Below the pieces are notes generated by a model. That model worked only from the letters and a program-made list of their open reading frames with translations. It was not told the DNA's origin and made no database searches. Of a stretch of 64,000 bases of DNA, positions 44,424 to 54,048 are shown one piece after another (position 1 is the first letter of the stretch; the number at the start of each line of letters is the position of its first letter). The stretch is from contig JAGZZN010000001.1 in the NCBI GenBank assembly GCA_018377375.1, forward strand, positions 1-64,000, given 5' to 3'. This stretch comes from Streptococcus parasanguinis (GTDB taxonomy: Bacteria > Bacillota > Bacilli > Lactobacillales > Streptococcaceae). The translations under genes were made by a program, and so were the position numbers.

Positions 44424-44891
44424 TTAACGTGTATTGTATTGTTTCATGACCCGCGCGATGTCGCGGTTTTGTTCCCGACGCTTGATGGATTCACGCTTGT
44501 CATAATCATGTTTCCCTTTAGCGAGCCCCAAAAGCAATTTGGCAAAGCCATCCTTGAGATAGACCTTCAAAGGCACCAAGGTCATTCCGGTCCCTTTGGT
44601 GTCTTGGTCCAGCTTTTGGATTTGCTTTTTATGAAGCAGGAGCTTGCGACGACGGTCTGGATCTTGGTTCCAGATATTCCCTTCTTCGTAAGGAGCAATG
44701 TGGACATTGCTAAGCCAAACTTCTCCATTTTTTACTTGTGCAAAGCCATCTTTCAAGTTAATGCGTGCTGCACGGACACTTTTGATCTCTGTCCCCGTCA
44801 GCACCATTCCTGCTTCAATCGTATCCACGATGGTGTAGTCATGTCTCGCCTTTTTATTTTGAGCGACTACCTTTCCTTCGCCCTTTGCCAT
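44424..44891 (-). CDS. smpB: tmRNA-binding protein SmpB
   Basis: A 155-residue protein with the SmpB core: [37 protein letters not shown], and a basic C-terminal tail. It brings tmRNA to stalled ribosomes in trans-translation. It overlaps the end of rnr by 38 bases, in the conserved secG-rnr-smpB order; the three function in export and RNA rescue. Confidence 0.97.
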   Translation of the reverse strand: MAKGEGKVVAQNKKARHDYTIVDTIEAGMVLTGTEIKSVRAARINLKDGFAQVKNGEVWLSNVHIAPYEEGNIWNQDPDRRRKLLLHKKQIQKLDQDTKGTGMTLVPLKVYLKDGFAKLLLGLAKGKHDYDKRESIKRREQNRDIARVMKQYNTR

Positions 44892-47214
44892 GTTTAGCTC
44901 CTTTCTTTGCTACTTCCTTGTAAAATGGTTTCTTCCCTTTTTTCTTTTTGGTTTTAGAGGAAGAATCTTTCCGCTTGTCATCTTTTCTAGTGGTTGATCC
45001 CTTAGAAACTTTTTTGTCCTTGCGTCTGCGATCCCGGCGGTTGCCATCTCGGTCACGTCCTTTAGACTTGAGGCCTTTTTCAACGACATCCCATTCACTT
45101 GGAATATAAGAGAAATCAATCTCTCCTGTCATCTTGTCGGCTCTTTCTACCTTGATCCGGATTTGCTGACCGACACGGAAGGTCACTCCCGATTTTTCTC
45201 CGCGAAGGGTTAGATCCCGTTCGTTAAAATGGTAGAATTCAGGAAGATTGGTAATATGGATCAAGCCTTCAACCGTATTTGGCAACTCCACAAAGAGGCC
45301 AAATTTTACCACACTGGAAACCACGGCATCGTACTCTTCCCCAACATAGTCTTCCATGTATTCTGCCTTCTTCATAGCCTCTACTTCGCGCTCCGCATCA
45401 ATAGCCCGGCGTTCCCGACTAGAGGATTGGCTGGCAATGTCTGGAAGGACTTGTTCAAAGTGTTCAGCCACATCTTGAGATTTTCCGTACTCGCGCACCA
45501 TTCGGTGAACCATCAGGTCCGGATACCGACGGATGGGACTGGTAAAGTGGGTATAATACTCAGCAGCAAGCCCATAGTGGCCATGGTTATGCTCTGAGTA
45601 GCGAGCCTGTTGCATCGAGCGCAACAACATCATCGAAAGGACATCTGCATAGGGTTCCCCTTCGACCTTGCGCATAATTTCTTGCAGGGCTTCTTGGCTC
45701 ATCTCACTAGCCGTTCCGTAGATTTGGATCCCAAAGCTGGAAGCATAATCGATAAACTTCTGTACTTTTTCTGCCTTTGGATCTTCGTGGATCCGGTAGA
45801 TGAACGGCAGTTTCAGTCGTGTAAAGTGCTCCGCCACTGTTTCATTGGCAATCAGCATAAAGGACTCGATCATCCGCTCGGCAATTCCTCTTTGGCGAAG
45901 GACAATGTCGACCGGTTTTCCTTCTTTATTGACCAGGATTTTAGCCTCATTGGTATCAAAATTAAGGGCTCCACGGCGAATCCGCATGCTTTCTAGAATG
46001 CCATGCAAGGTGGCCATTTGATGAATACTTGGAACAATTTTCTTAAAGGTTTGAGCCTTTTCTTCGTCGCCTGCTAAGATATCATTGACGTCGCTATAGG
46101 TCATTCGGAAGGTTGTATTGATCACTGTTTGGGTAATGGTATGCTTGACGACCTTGCCATGTGGATCAATCTCCATGATGGCAGACTGGGTCAGGCGGTC
46201 CACATTCGGATTCAAAGAACAGATCCCATTGGAGAGACGCTCTGGTAACATGGGTACTACTCGGTCGGTCACATAGACAGAGGTAGCACGATTTAGAGCT
46301 TCCTTGTCGAGTGCTGAACCTTCCTGAACGTAATAAGAGACATCTGCGATGTGAACACCCAGCTCAAAGTTGCCGTTCTTGAGTAGCTTGATATGGACCG
46401 CATCGTCCAAGTCTTTGGCATCTGCTCCGTCGATGGTAAAGGTGATCTCCTCTCGCAGATCCAAGCGTCCTTCTAAATCCTTTGCAGACGGTGCATCTGG
46501 AACCTGCTCAGCCTCTTTCAGCACTTCTTCTGGAAATTCTGAGACAATGTCCATGGATTCTAAGACTTCCAAGACATCGATTCCTGGATCTGTTACATGA
46601 CCGACCACATCCCGCACAGTCGCCACAAAATAATTGTGTTTGCGGCTCGGGTATTGATCAATTTCGACCTTGAGGATTTCGGTACCTTCCAATTGGATGG
46701 CTGGCTTCTTCACATAGATCAGCTGGCTGATTTTTTGATTTTTCGAACGAATGTAGCCGGCATATTTGGGCTTTTCCTCATCCAGAACAATTTGTCCAAC
46801 AACCGTTTTGACGCTATGATCCAAGACATCAATAATCTTCGCTTCTGCTGCCGTTCCTTTGTTTCGGTCTGCTACCTTGGTAATGACGATCTCAACAGTA
46901 TCCCCATCGATGGCGTGGTTGACATCATTTCGACCAACAAAGAGGTCCTCTTCTTCGCCTTCTAAACTGACAAAGCCAAAGCCATTTTTATGGGCATGAA
47001 AGATCCCCTTGAGGGTAATGGCTGGGGCCTTCTTTTGAGCCAAACGAAGAGAGCCATCATCCTCGAATTTCAACTCATGACGGCGTTCCATCAGAGAGAT
47101 GGTTTTGACCAAGTCACGAAAATCCTTAGATCCTTCTTTTCCTAGAGCTGCTGCCAGATCATTGATCTGGGCTTTGTCATGCTCTTGTAAATATTCTTTA
47201 ATACTTGTTTTCAT
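44854..47214 (-). CDS. rnr: Ribonuclease R
   Basis: A 786-residue 3'-5' exoribonuclease: N-terminal winged helix, two cold-shock domains, RNB core with [19 protein letters not shown] (active-site Asp cluster), S1 domain, and a basic Lys/Arg/Ser-rich tail. It degrades structured RNA and cooperates with tmRNA-SmpB. The ATG at 47214 has no nearby SD: AAGGAGG lies 23 bases away, separated by a small hairpin. Confidence 0.96.
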   Translation of the reverse strand: MKTSIKEYLQEHDKAQINDLAAALGKEGSKDFRDLVKTISLMERRHELKFEDDGSLRLAQKKAPAITLKGIFHAHKNGFGFVSLEGEEEDLFVGRNDVNHAIDGDTVEIVITKVADRNKGTAAEAKIIDVLDHSVKTVVGQIVLDEEKPKYAGYIRSKNQKISQLIYVKKPAIQLEGTEILKVEIDQYPSRKHNYFVATVRDVVGHVTDPGIDVLEVLESMDIVSEFPEEVLKEAEQVPDAPSAKDLEGRLDLREEITFTIDGADAKDLDDAVHIKLLKNGNFELGVHIADVSYYVQEGSALDKEALNRATSVYVTDRVVPMLPERLSNGICSLNPNVDRLTQSAIMEIDPHGKVVKHTITQTVINTTFRMTYSDVNDILAGDEEKAQTFKKIVPSIHQMATLHGILESMRIRRGALNFDTNEAKILVNKEGKPVDIVLRQRGIAERMIESFMLIANETVAEHFTRLKLPFIYRIHEDPKAEKVQKFIDYASSFGIQIYGTASEMSQEALQEIMRKVEGEPYADVLSMMLLRSMQQARYSEHNHGHYGLAAEYYTHFTSPIRRYPDLMVHRMVREYGKSQDVAEHFEQVLPDIASQSSSRERRAIDAEREVEAMKKAEYMEDYVGEEYDAVVSSVVKFGLFVELPNTVEGLIHITNLPEFYHFNERDLTLRGEKSGVTFRVGQQIRIKVERADKMTGEIDFSYIPSEWDVVEKGLKSKGRDRDGNRRDRRRKDKKVSKGSTTRKDDKRKDSSSKTKKKKGKKPFYKEVAKKGAKHGKGRRKGSRSK

Positions 47215-47224
47215 GAATGTATTT

Positions 47225-47244
47225 GCTGGTTATCCAGCCTCCTT
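47225..47244 (-). promoter_or_regulatory. Distant Shine-Dalgarno with intervening hairpin before rnr
   Basis: On the minus strand AAGGAGG is followed by GCTGG ATAA CCAGC and then 9 bases to the ATG. Folding of the hairpin would shorten the SD-to-start distance to a usual value. Confidence 0.5.
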
Positions 47245-47276
47245 TTTTCTATCTAAATGTGTCTTTGTTTTGCAAA

Positions 47277-47312
47277 ATAAAAATAGGCAAAGACATTGTC
47301 TGAGCCTATCTT
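47277..47312 (-). terminator. Terminator of secG
   Basis: On the minus strand AGATAGGC and GCCTATTTTTATT around about 14 bases, right after the secG stop. Confidence 0.7.
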
Positions 47313-47544
47313 ATCTACTAGAAAGTACCATTAAGATCATCGCGATCAATAACCAAAAGAAGATCATAATAGCTGTTAAACGCTGCATCACGGCTTCAAA
47401 CCCGCGCGCTTTTGAACGTTCAAACAAGTCATTTGAGCTTGCGTCAAAGACGTTGCTCGATTGGTTTTTTGTTGGTTGCATAAAAATTGCGATAATAATC
47501 AATACTGATAATACTAGTAAAATAGTTGTTAATGCTCCGCTCAT
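47311..47544 (-). CDS. secG: Protein translocase subunit SecG
   Basis: A 77-residue protein with two membrane helices (residues about 3-22 and 53-73), the classical SecG topology, and a polar loop. Partner of SecY/SecE. The start is the ATG at 47544 with AAGGAG 9 bases upstream. Confidence 0.93.
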   Translation of the reverse strand: MSGALTTILLVLSVLIIIAIFMQPTKNQSSNVFDASSNDLFERSKARGFEAVMQRLTAIMIFFWLLIAMILMVLSSR

Positions 47545-47585
47545 ATTCAAAACTCCTTAAAATCCTCACTATTATACCATGAAAA

Positions 47586-47735
47586 TCATTTTGATTCAAT
47601 ATGTAAGGTTACTTTTCTTTCCTTGGGACAATACTTCAAAACCTCGATCTTTTCGGGATGGGTTTTGGTATTTTTACTGGTCAAATAATTCTGACTCCCA
47701 CAGCTTGTGCAGGTCAATTGAACTTTAATTCGCAC
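47586..47735 (-). CDS. rpmG: 50S ribosomal protein L33 (GTG start)
   Basis: 49 residues, start [20 protein letters not shown] to HIESK. Two Cys of the first CxxC (TCTSC) and one later Cys (KYCPKERK), so the zinc ribbon is incomplete. It overlaps the last 11 bases of pmrA. Just above the secG gene. Streptococci often have several L33 paralogues. Confidence 0.9.
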   Translation of the reverse strand: MRIKVQLTCTSCGSQNYLTSKNTKTHPEKIEVLKYCPKERKVTLHIESK

Positions 47736-48936
47736 GTACGTCTCTCACTTTCAAATACTTTCTAAATAAGAATAAGAGGAAAATCAAATCGGTAAAGGCC
47801 AAGAGGGCTGTGCCGTAAAAAACCCAATGATAGCCAAAATGCATGAAAATACTCGATCCCATCATTGGCCCTAACACGCCACCTAAGTAGTAAAAGAGCT
47901 GGTTGTAGCTAAAGATCCGAGAGATCCCTTCAGGAGGGGTTAAGCGATTTAACAAAGCAGAAACTCCTGGTAAAAGGGCACCAGTCCCAATCCCAAAAAG
48001 GAAGCGTAAGATTCCTAATTGCAGAGGCGTTTGCGCTTGGGCACAGAGAATATAAAGGCAACCACTATAGAGAAGGGCGATTAATAAAAGCCGGTGATTC
48101 CCGATTCGGTCTCCGAGTTTTCCCATCCAACCTGAAAAGAGCATACTAGAGACTCCCATAGCCGAAACAATCATCCCCGATACAAAAATCAAGTTATCTC
48201 TTTGTCCTAAAGCTCGCACATAAAGAGGCAGTATTGGAGAAATAGATTGGGCGATCATTTGAATGGTCATACTGGTCAAAAAGAGGCCTAAGAGAATATC
48301 CTTTTGCTGAATGGACATAAGCAACTGCCAACTGGATTTTTGTTCTTCTTTTGGAATGGGCTCATAGTCTTCCTCGATGCCCCAAAAGGTTAAAAGGGAC
48401 ACTAGAAATAAGAAAAAGCCAACCAAAAGAAAGACATTGCGCATTCCCAGATTTTCAGCAATGAGTCCCCCAATCAAAGGCCCCATCAAGGTTCCAGCTA
48501 CGACACCGGTCGACAAAGTCCCCAGGGCATAGCCTGATTGGTCCTTTGATACTTGACTGGCAATCAAGGCTGTACTATTAGGGACAAAGCCTGAAAAGAC
48601 ACCGTTGAGAAAGCGCAAAACCAAGAGCCAAAAGACAGATGGCACAAAGGCGATCCCTCCCATGGTCAGGGTCATAGCAATAGAAGCCCTGAGCATCATG
48701 GGTTTTCGACCATAGCGGTCGGCCAGGCTCCCCCAGATAGGAGACATGATCGCAGAGGTTACAGAAGAACTTGCGACGGCAATGCCAGCATAAAAGGGAA
48801 CAGCCTTGCCCGTAACACCCAACTCTTCCACAAAGAGGGCCATAAAAGGGACGACTAAAGAAAGGCTGGCTCCGATGAAAAAGCACCCGATCCAGGCAAT
48901 ATATAGATTTTTACGCCAATTGATTTCTCTTGTGAT
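47725..48936 (-). CDS. pmrA: MFS multidrug exporter PmrA, with no canonical start codon
   Basis: Apart from the start, the 403 residues match PmrA (about 399): [21 protein letters not shown], helix 1, then GRKPMM and 12 membrane helices. The N-terminal helix is encoded in frame upstream of the first ATG (48843), back to TAG at 48954-48952. Within these 39 codons there is no ATG, GTG or TTG; the expected start position reads ATC (48936-48934), 4 bases downstream of the coaE stop. Either a rare ATC start or an N-terminally crippled gene starting at 48843 (372 aa, lacking TM1). Confidence 0.85.
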   Translation of the reverse strand: MTREINWRKNLYIAWIGCFFIGASLSLVVPFMALFVEELGVTGKAVPFYAGIAVASSSVTSAIMSPIWGSLADRYGRKPMMLRASIAMTLTMGGIAFVPSVFWLLVLRFLNGVFSGFVPNSTALIASQVSKDQSGYALGTLSTGVVAGTLMGPLIGGLIAENLGMRNVFLLVGFFLFLVSLLTFWGIEEDYEPIPKEEQKSSWQLLMSIQQKDILLGLFLTSMTIQMIAQSISPILPLYVRALGQRDNLIFVSGMIVSAMGVSSMLFSGWMGKLGDRIGNHRLLLIALLYSGCLYILCAQAQTPLQLGILRFLFGIGTGALLPGVSALLNRLTPPEGISRIFSYNQLFYYLGGVLGPMMGSSIFMHFGYHWVFYGTALLAFTDLIFLLFLFRKYLKVRDVRAN

Positions 48937-48940
48937 AAAA

Positions 48941-49537
48941 TCATCTTCTTTCTAATTGTTGTAGGGCTGCATCTAATTGGGCATAGAGGGCAGCAAGATC
49001 GCCATTATTGTCTAAGACCAGATCTGCATGGGCTCTTTTTTCATCTAGCGGCATTTGAGACGCGATGCGTTCTTGGGCCTGCAGTTCCGATAAGTGGTTT
49101 CGTTCCATCAGGCGCTTGAGCTGGGTTTCTTTTGATACAGCTACCAACCAGACAGATTCAAACCACTCTTCATAGTGCTGCTCGATTAAGAGAGGAATAT
49201 CCATAAAAAAGAGATCGGATTGTGCAGCTTGTATATCTCTTACCTCAGCTAGAGCCTCACGAATAAGCCTGCCTTGGACGCGATTGGACCAGTCTCGTTC
49301 ACCAGGATTTGAAAAGATCCGCTGACCCAAAGCGACGCGGTCCAGCTCACCTTCTTTGGTAAGGATCTCTCTCCCAAAATGATCCACTAAGACACGGTAA
49401 AGGGCTCCTCCTGGTGCTTGCAAATCATGAACCACTTGATCAGCATCAATGACAGGATACCCTTTTTCTCTCAAATAGGAGGTGACAGTGGACTTTCCTG
49501 AAGCAATCCCTCCTGTTAATCCGATGATTCTCGCCAT
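48941..49537 (-). CDS. coaE: Dephospho-CoA kinase
   Basis: A 198-residue P-loop kinase, last step of CoA synthesis. GLTGGIASGKSTV at residues 7-19, and DIPLLIEQ in the middle. Directly after mutM without a gap. Downstream is pmrA. Confidence 0.96.
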   Translation of the reverse strand: MARIIGLTGGIASGKSTVTSYLREKGYPVIDADQVVHDLQAPGGALYRVLVDHFGREILTKEGELDRVALGQRIFSNPGERDWSNRVQGRLIREALAEVRDIQAAQSDLFFMDIPLLIEQHYEEWFESVWLVAVSKETQLKRLMERNHLSELQAQERIASQMPLDEKRAHADLVLDNNGDLAALYAQLDAALQQLERR

Positions 49538-50362
49538 CTAGTTCTCCTTTTGACAGTGCGGGCAAAAATGGGTTCCGCGTCCCCCCAGCTGGACTTTCTC
49601 AATCGGTGTCCCGCAGCGCAAACAAGGCTGGCCTGTTTTCCCATAGACCTGGTGTTCTTCCTGCATGGTGCCATCCTCGCCAAAAGCATTGCTGTAGGAG
49701 CGAATAGTGGAGCCACCCTTTTCAACAGCCTGAGCCAGCACAGCAATCGTTTCTTTGCGGATTGCTTTAGCTTCTTTAGCAGTCAAGCTTTGACCCAAAC
49801 GGGCTGGATGAACCTTGGCTCGATAAAGGACCTCATCCACATAGATATTGCCCAGACCAGCCACTAATTTTTGGTCTAAAAGAGCTGATTTAATGGGTTT
49901 CTTTGATTTTTTAAGAGCTGCTTGGAAGGCGGGTCCTTTAAAATCTGCTTCTGTCGGCTCTGGACCAATTTTTTTCGCCAAAAAATAGCTGTCGACAAGC
50001 TCAGGTATGAGGACTTCCATGGTCCCAAACTTGCGGACATCTTCATAGACCAGAGTGCTACCATCTGTAAAATGAAAGAAGACATGGGCATGCTTGCGAA
50101 GAGGAACCTCGTCTGGATAAAAGAAATACTTGCCTTCCATCCGCAAATGCGAGATGAGGACCAGATCCGTCAGATAAAATAAAAGGTATTTCCCACGGCG
50201 CCCCAGGGCCCGAATTTCTTGGCCTGGGAGATCTTGACGAAAAGTATCCAGATCCGTCTGAATCATCTTTGGATACTTTACTTCCACGGACTGGATGGTT
50301 TTCCCAAGAATTAATTTCTCAAGACCGCGTCGAACCGTCTCTACTTCTGGTAATTCAGGCAT
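49538..50362 (-). CDS. mutM: Formamidopyrimidine-DNA glycosylase
   Basis: A 274-residue base-excision enzyme removing 8-oxoguanine. N-terminal PELPEVE (catalytic Pro2, Glu3), helix-two-turn-helix, and a C-terminal zinc finger with CLRCGTPI and HFCPHC. The frame is open to 50443, but the ATG at 50362 with GGAG is the true start. Confidence 0.97.
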   Translation of the reverse strand: MPELPEVETVRRGLEKLILGKTIQSVEVKYPKMIQTDLDTFRQDLPGQEIRALGRRGKYLLFYLTDLVLISHLRMEGKYFFYPDEVPLRKHAHVFFHFTDGSTLVYEDVRKFGTMEVLIPELVDSYFLAKKIGPEPTEADFKGPAFQAALKKSKKPIKSALLDQKLVAGLGNIYVDEVLYRAKVHPARLGQSLTAKEAKAIRKETIAVLAQAVEKGGSTIRSYSNAFGEDGTMQEEHQVYGKTGQPCLRCGTPIEKVQLGGRGTHFCPHCQKEN

Positions 50363-50408
50363 AGAACTCCTTTCAAAAACAAGAAGCAGGCCTTCTGCCC
50401 ACCTCTTC

Positions 50409-51308
50409 TTAATATTCTTTTTCGTTGTATCCGAAATCGGCAAGATCCAATTTCTTATCCCGCCAATTTTTCTTGACCTTAACCCATGTTTCTAAGAAGA
50501 CCTTGTCCCCTAGCATGAGTTCGATATCCTTCCGCGCAAGGGTTCCGATCTTCTTAAGCATAGCCCCGCCTTTTCCGATGACAATGCCTTTTTGGCTATC
50601 GCGCTCGACCATGATGGTTGCGCGGATATGGACCTTATCGGTTTCTTCATCCCGCTTCATAGAATCCACGACTACTGCAACAGAGTGGGGAATTTCTTCC
50701 CGCGTTAAATGCAAGACCTTTTCACGGATCATTTCAGAGACCAAGAAGCGCTCTGGGTGGTCAGTGATTTGGTCAGCAGGGAAATATTGGAACCCTTCTT
50801 CTAAGTTTTCACTTAAAATATCAATCAAACGCGAAACATTGTTTCCTTGAAGGGCTGAAATCGGCACGATTTCCTTGAAATCCATCTGACTACGGAAGTC
50901 ATCGATTTGCGCCAAGAGTTGGTCAGGGTGCACCTTGTCGATCTTATTGACCACCAGAATAACCGGCACCTTAGCAGCCTTGAGGCGTTCGATAATCATG
51001 TCATCGCCCTTCCCACGCGGCTCATCTGCTGGCACCATAAAGAGTACGGTATCGACTTCCCGAAGGGTACTATAGGCTGACTCCACCATGAAGTCTCCAA
51101 GGGCTGTCTTGGGTTTGTGAATCCCTGGGGTATCGATAAAGACGATCTGTTCCTTATCCGTCGTATAAATCCCCATAATCTTATTGCGCGTTGTCTGCGC
51201 CTTGTCACTCATGATGGCAATTTTTTGCCCCATGACGTGGTTCAAAAAAGTTGACTTCCCAACATTGGGACGTCCTAAAATGGCTACAAAGCCTGATTTA
51301 AATGTCAT
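50409..51308 (-). CDS. era: GTPase Era
   Basis: 299 residues: [24 protein letters not shown], and a C-terminal KH domain ([13 protein letters not shown]). 30S maturation, binds 16S rRNA. Preceded by dgkA and ybeY in the usual ybeY-dgkA-era order. Confidence 0.97.
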   Translation of the reverse strand: MTFKSGFVAILGRPNVGKSTFLNHVMGQKIAIMSDKAQTTRNKIMGIYTTDKEQIVFIDTPGIHKPKTALGDFMVESAYSTLREVDTVLFMVPADEPRGKGDDMIIERLKAAKVPVILVVNKIDKVHPDQLLAQIDDFRSQMDFKEIVPISALQGNNVSRLIDILSENLEEGFQYFPADQITDHPERFLVSEMIREKVLHLTREEIPHSVAVVVDSMKRDEETDKVHIRATIMVERDSQKGIVIGKGGAMLKKIGTLARKDIELMLGDKVFLETWVKVKKNWRDKKLDLADFGYNEKEY

Positions 51309-51337
51309 ATTATCCTTTCACGAGGGCATACTCCCTC

Positions 51338-51736
51338 TTATCCAAATACCAAGGCCCAGAATTTGGGCACAAAAATCACCAGTCCTGTCAGTAGGGCAAA
51401 GCCTGATACGACCAGGACTGCTCCAGCTGCCATGTCTTTGGCATTCTTTGCCAACATGGAGAAATGGTAGTTACTCGCTAAATCCACCACATTTTCAATG
51501 GCTGAATTCATAATTTCAAAAGCAATCACCAAGGTGATGCTGAGCAACAAAAAGAGCCATTCTGTCGCAGAAATCCTAAATACCAAACCAGCAAGAATTG
51601 CTACGAGGGCTGATAAGGCATGCTTGCGCATATTGCGCTCTTCTTTGATCGCCGTGAAAATTCCTGTTATCGCAAACTCCAGGCTTGAAGTGAAGTCCCG
51701 ATTTTTCCATTTTCGCTTATTGTCTTGTGAGTCCAT
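51338..51736 (-). CDS. dgkA: Undecaprenol/diacylglycerol kinase DgkA
   Basis: A 132-residue three-helix membrane kinase. [14 protein letters not shown] is the DgkA motif, followed by [11 protein letters not shown]. Phosphorylates undecaprenol in streptococci. Overlaps ybeY by 20 bases. Confidence 0.93.
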   Translation of the reverse strand: MDSQDNKRKWKNRDFTSSLEFAITGIFTAIKEERNMRKHALSALVAILAGLVFRISATEWLFLLLSITLVIAFEIMNSAIENVVDLASNYHFSMLAKNAKDMAAGAVLVVSGFALLTGLVIFVPKFWALVFG

Positions 51737-52214
51737 AGGCTGTCAAAATCTCTTCCTGTAAGCCAAACATTTCCTTTTCTTCTTCCGGCGTATAGTGATC
51801 ATAGCCATTGATGTGAAGAAAACCATGCACTGCTAAAAATCCCATTTCGCGCTCAAAGCTGTGGCCATATTCTTCAGCTTGCTCACGCGCCTTATCAATT
51901 GAAATAAAGAGCTCACCAATATAGGTATCGAATTCAGCCATCATCTCTGCCAATTCTGGATTTTCTGCAAGGTCTTCCTCCTCAAAAGAAATCTCCATCT
52001 CTGGCTTGTATTCTAAACTGATGACATCCGTCGGACGATCCGTATCACGGTATTCAAGATTTAGTTCATGACTGCGTTCATTGGTCACAAAAGTCACAGC
52101 CATTTCCTTGTCTTCTTTCCCAATTTTTTGAGCAGCAAATTCTAAAATTTCTTGCGTTTGTTTTAAGATTTCGTCAGAGACTTGACCAGTCTCATCTACC
52201 ATTTCAATATACAT
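51717..52214 (-). CDS. ybeY: Endoribonuclease YbeY
   Basis: 165 residues; zinc motif [11 protein letters not shown] near residue 130. Involved in 16S rRNA 3'-end maturation. ATG at 52214 has GAGGTG at 6 bases; the frame starts with a GTG three codons upstream (52223). Confidence 0.95.
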   Translation of the reverse strand: MYIEMVDETGQVSDEILKQTQEILEFAAQKIGKEDKEMAVTFVTNERSHELNLEYRDTDRPTDVISLEYKPEMEISFEEEDLAENPELAEMMAEFDTYIGELFISIDKAREQAEEYGHSFEREMGFLAVHGFLHINGYDHYTPEEEKEMFGLQEEILTAYGLTRQ

Positions 52215-52310
52215 CTGGATCACCTCACTATTATCACTTCATTATAGCATAAAACCAGCCTATATACTAGATACAGGCTGGTTTTCAATCTTTTTCTTTG
52301 CAGGACAATC

Positions 52311-54047
52311 TTACACCACTGTTTGCTGGATGGCATTCATCTGAGCATAGATCCCGCCTTGTGTGACTAGTTCCTCGTGTCTACCACGCTCCACAATGCG
52401 TCCTTCGGATAAGACTAAGATCTGATCCGCATCTTGGATAGTGGACAAGCGATGGGCAATGATAAAGGTGGTCCGGCCCTTTTGCAAGACTGCCATAGCC
52501 TGTTGGATGATTTCTTCTGTTTCCGTATCGATGTGAGAAGTTGCCTCATCCAAAATCAGAATTTGCGGATTCATATAGAGCGTCCGCGCAAAGGAAATCA
52601 ATTGGCGCTCACCACTTGAAAAGGCGGATCCTTTTTCTACGACTGGATGGTCGATTCCCTTTTCAAGGCGCTCTACAAAGGGCCAAGCCCCGACTTTTTT
52701 CAAGGCATCTTGGACCGCATCCCGATCAATGTGATCCTGATTCATGGCCACATTACTAGCAATGGTCCCCGTAAATAGATAAGGATCCTGCAGAACAATC
52801 CCCATGTGGCTTCGCAGGCTCTCACGAGAAACTTGGCGAATATCTTGACCATCGATCAAAATCGCCCCTTCTTGAGGATCATAAAAACGATAGAGCAGGT
52901 TCATAATCGAAGACTTACCCGATCCAGTATGGCCCACCAGAGCGATGGTTTGACCTGGACTAGCCTGAAAGGCAATATCCCGCAGAACTGGCTTGCCTTC
53001 TTCATAAGCAAATTGAACGTCGTCAAACACGACTTGAGCCTTTTCTATCTTCAGTTCCGATGCACCATCGGCCTCTAAGGGTTGGTCTAAGAAGGCAAGG
53101 ACGCGGCTCCCCGTTTCTAAGGATCGCCGAATATTTGGGAATTGACGACTGAGATTGGCCATGAGATCAAATAGATTAATGACATAGTTAATATTGATAA
53201 ATAAGAAACCAGCCGTCACACCGATATTACCCTCTAGGAAAGAAATCCCAGCGATGGTCAAAATGCCTGCAATCACTAAAAACTTGAGCAATTCCGTCAA
53301 GGTCCAAGAAGCAATGGAATCGGCTAAGAGGATTCGATCATTGGCTCCTAACATCTTCTGGGTAGTGGCTTCAAACTCCTCCACCACACCAGGCTCTTGA
53401 TGATAGAGCTGGATCATACTAGCACCATGCAAAAGTTCATTGACCTGGGTATTGACCTCGCTTCTCGCATCAAAGAAATCCTTCATAGGCTGGTCCGTCA
53501 TGACCTTGTAGAGATACTGAATCCCATAGAAAATCGGAAAGACCAAACACAAGAGAAGGCCCATCATAGGACTCAGGTAAAAGAGAATCCCTAGGATAAA
53601 GAGGAAACGCACCAAGTAGATGACTAAAATCATACAAGAGTTATAAAACTGGGTCCGCAAGGTCTCCGTATCATTGACAATTCTTGTCGCGATCTTCCCA
53701 GCCGGCTTATCATCAAAATAAGAAATAGGCAGTCCTTGCATGACTTGAAAGGCTTGGTCTCTCAGACTAGCGGTTACTTGATTACTTCCATGCAGTAAGA
53801 TCCGATTCCCCATGTAGCTAATCAGCTGCCCCAGGCTCAAGACCAAGAGATAGAATCCTCCCATCTGAAGCAAGTCCCCTTGCCCGCCACCGTGGGTCAA
53901 TGCAGTCAAAGGCCCATCGATCATCTTTTGGAGAAGAAAGGGTGACAATTCAGAAAAAATGGTGGCTAGTAAGAGGCAAATAAAGCCAGCAAGAAAGACA
54001 GTTGGATAAAGCGTGATCCGAGATAATAATCGTTTCAATACTTTCAT
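52311..54047 (-). CDS. ABC exporter subunit with canonical Walker B (heterodimer partner 2)
   Basis: 578 residues, six membrane helices then an ATPase domain: GHTGSGKSSI, Walker B ILILDEATSHID (Glu kept), but the signature is SSGERQ rather than SGGQ. Together with the 574-residue partner this fits a heterodimeric type IV exporter of the LmrCD kind, a multidrug efflux pump. ATG 54047 with AGGAG; 1 base after the partner's stop. Confidence 0.9.
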   Translation of the reverse strand: MKVLKRLLSRITLYPTVFLAGFICLLLATIFSELSPFLLQKMIDGPLTALTHGGGQGDLLQMGGFYLLVLSLGQLISYMGNRILLHGSNQVTASLRDQAFQVMQGLPISYFDDKPAGKIATRIVNDTETLRTQFYNSCMILVIYLVRFLFILGILFYLSPMMGLLLCLVFPIFYGIQYLYKVMTDQPMKDFFDARSEVNTQVNELLHGASMIQLYHQEPGVVEEFEATTQKMLGANDRILLADSIASWTLTELLKFLVIAGILTIAGISFLEGNIGVTAGFLFININYVINLFDLMANLSRQFPNIRRSLETGSRVLAFLDQPLEADGASELKIEKAQVVFDDVQFAYEEGKPVLRDIAFQASPGQTIALVGHTGSGKSSIMNLLYRFYDPQEGAILIDGQDIRQVSRESLRSHMGIVLQDPYLFTGTIASNVAMNQDHIDRDAVQDALKKVGAWPFVERLEKGIDHPVVEKGSAFSSGERQLISFARTLYMNPQILILDEATSHIDTETEEIIQQAMAVLQKGRTTFIIAHRLSTIQDADQILVLSEGRIVERGRHEELVTQGGIYAQMNAIQQTVV

Positions 54048-54048
54048 C

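Noticed and set aside
48578..48886. 102-codon minus frame in pmrA
   Set aside because: Out of frame with the transporter; I considered it as the missing pmrA start but the N-terminal homology is in the pmrA frame itself.
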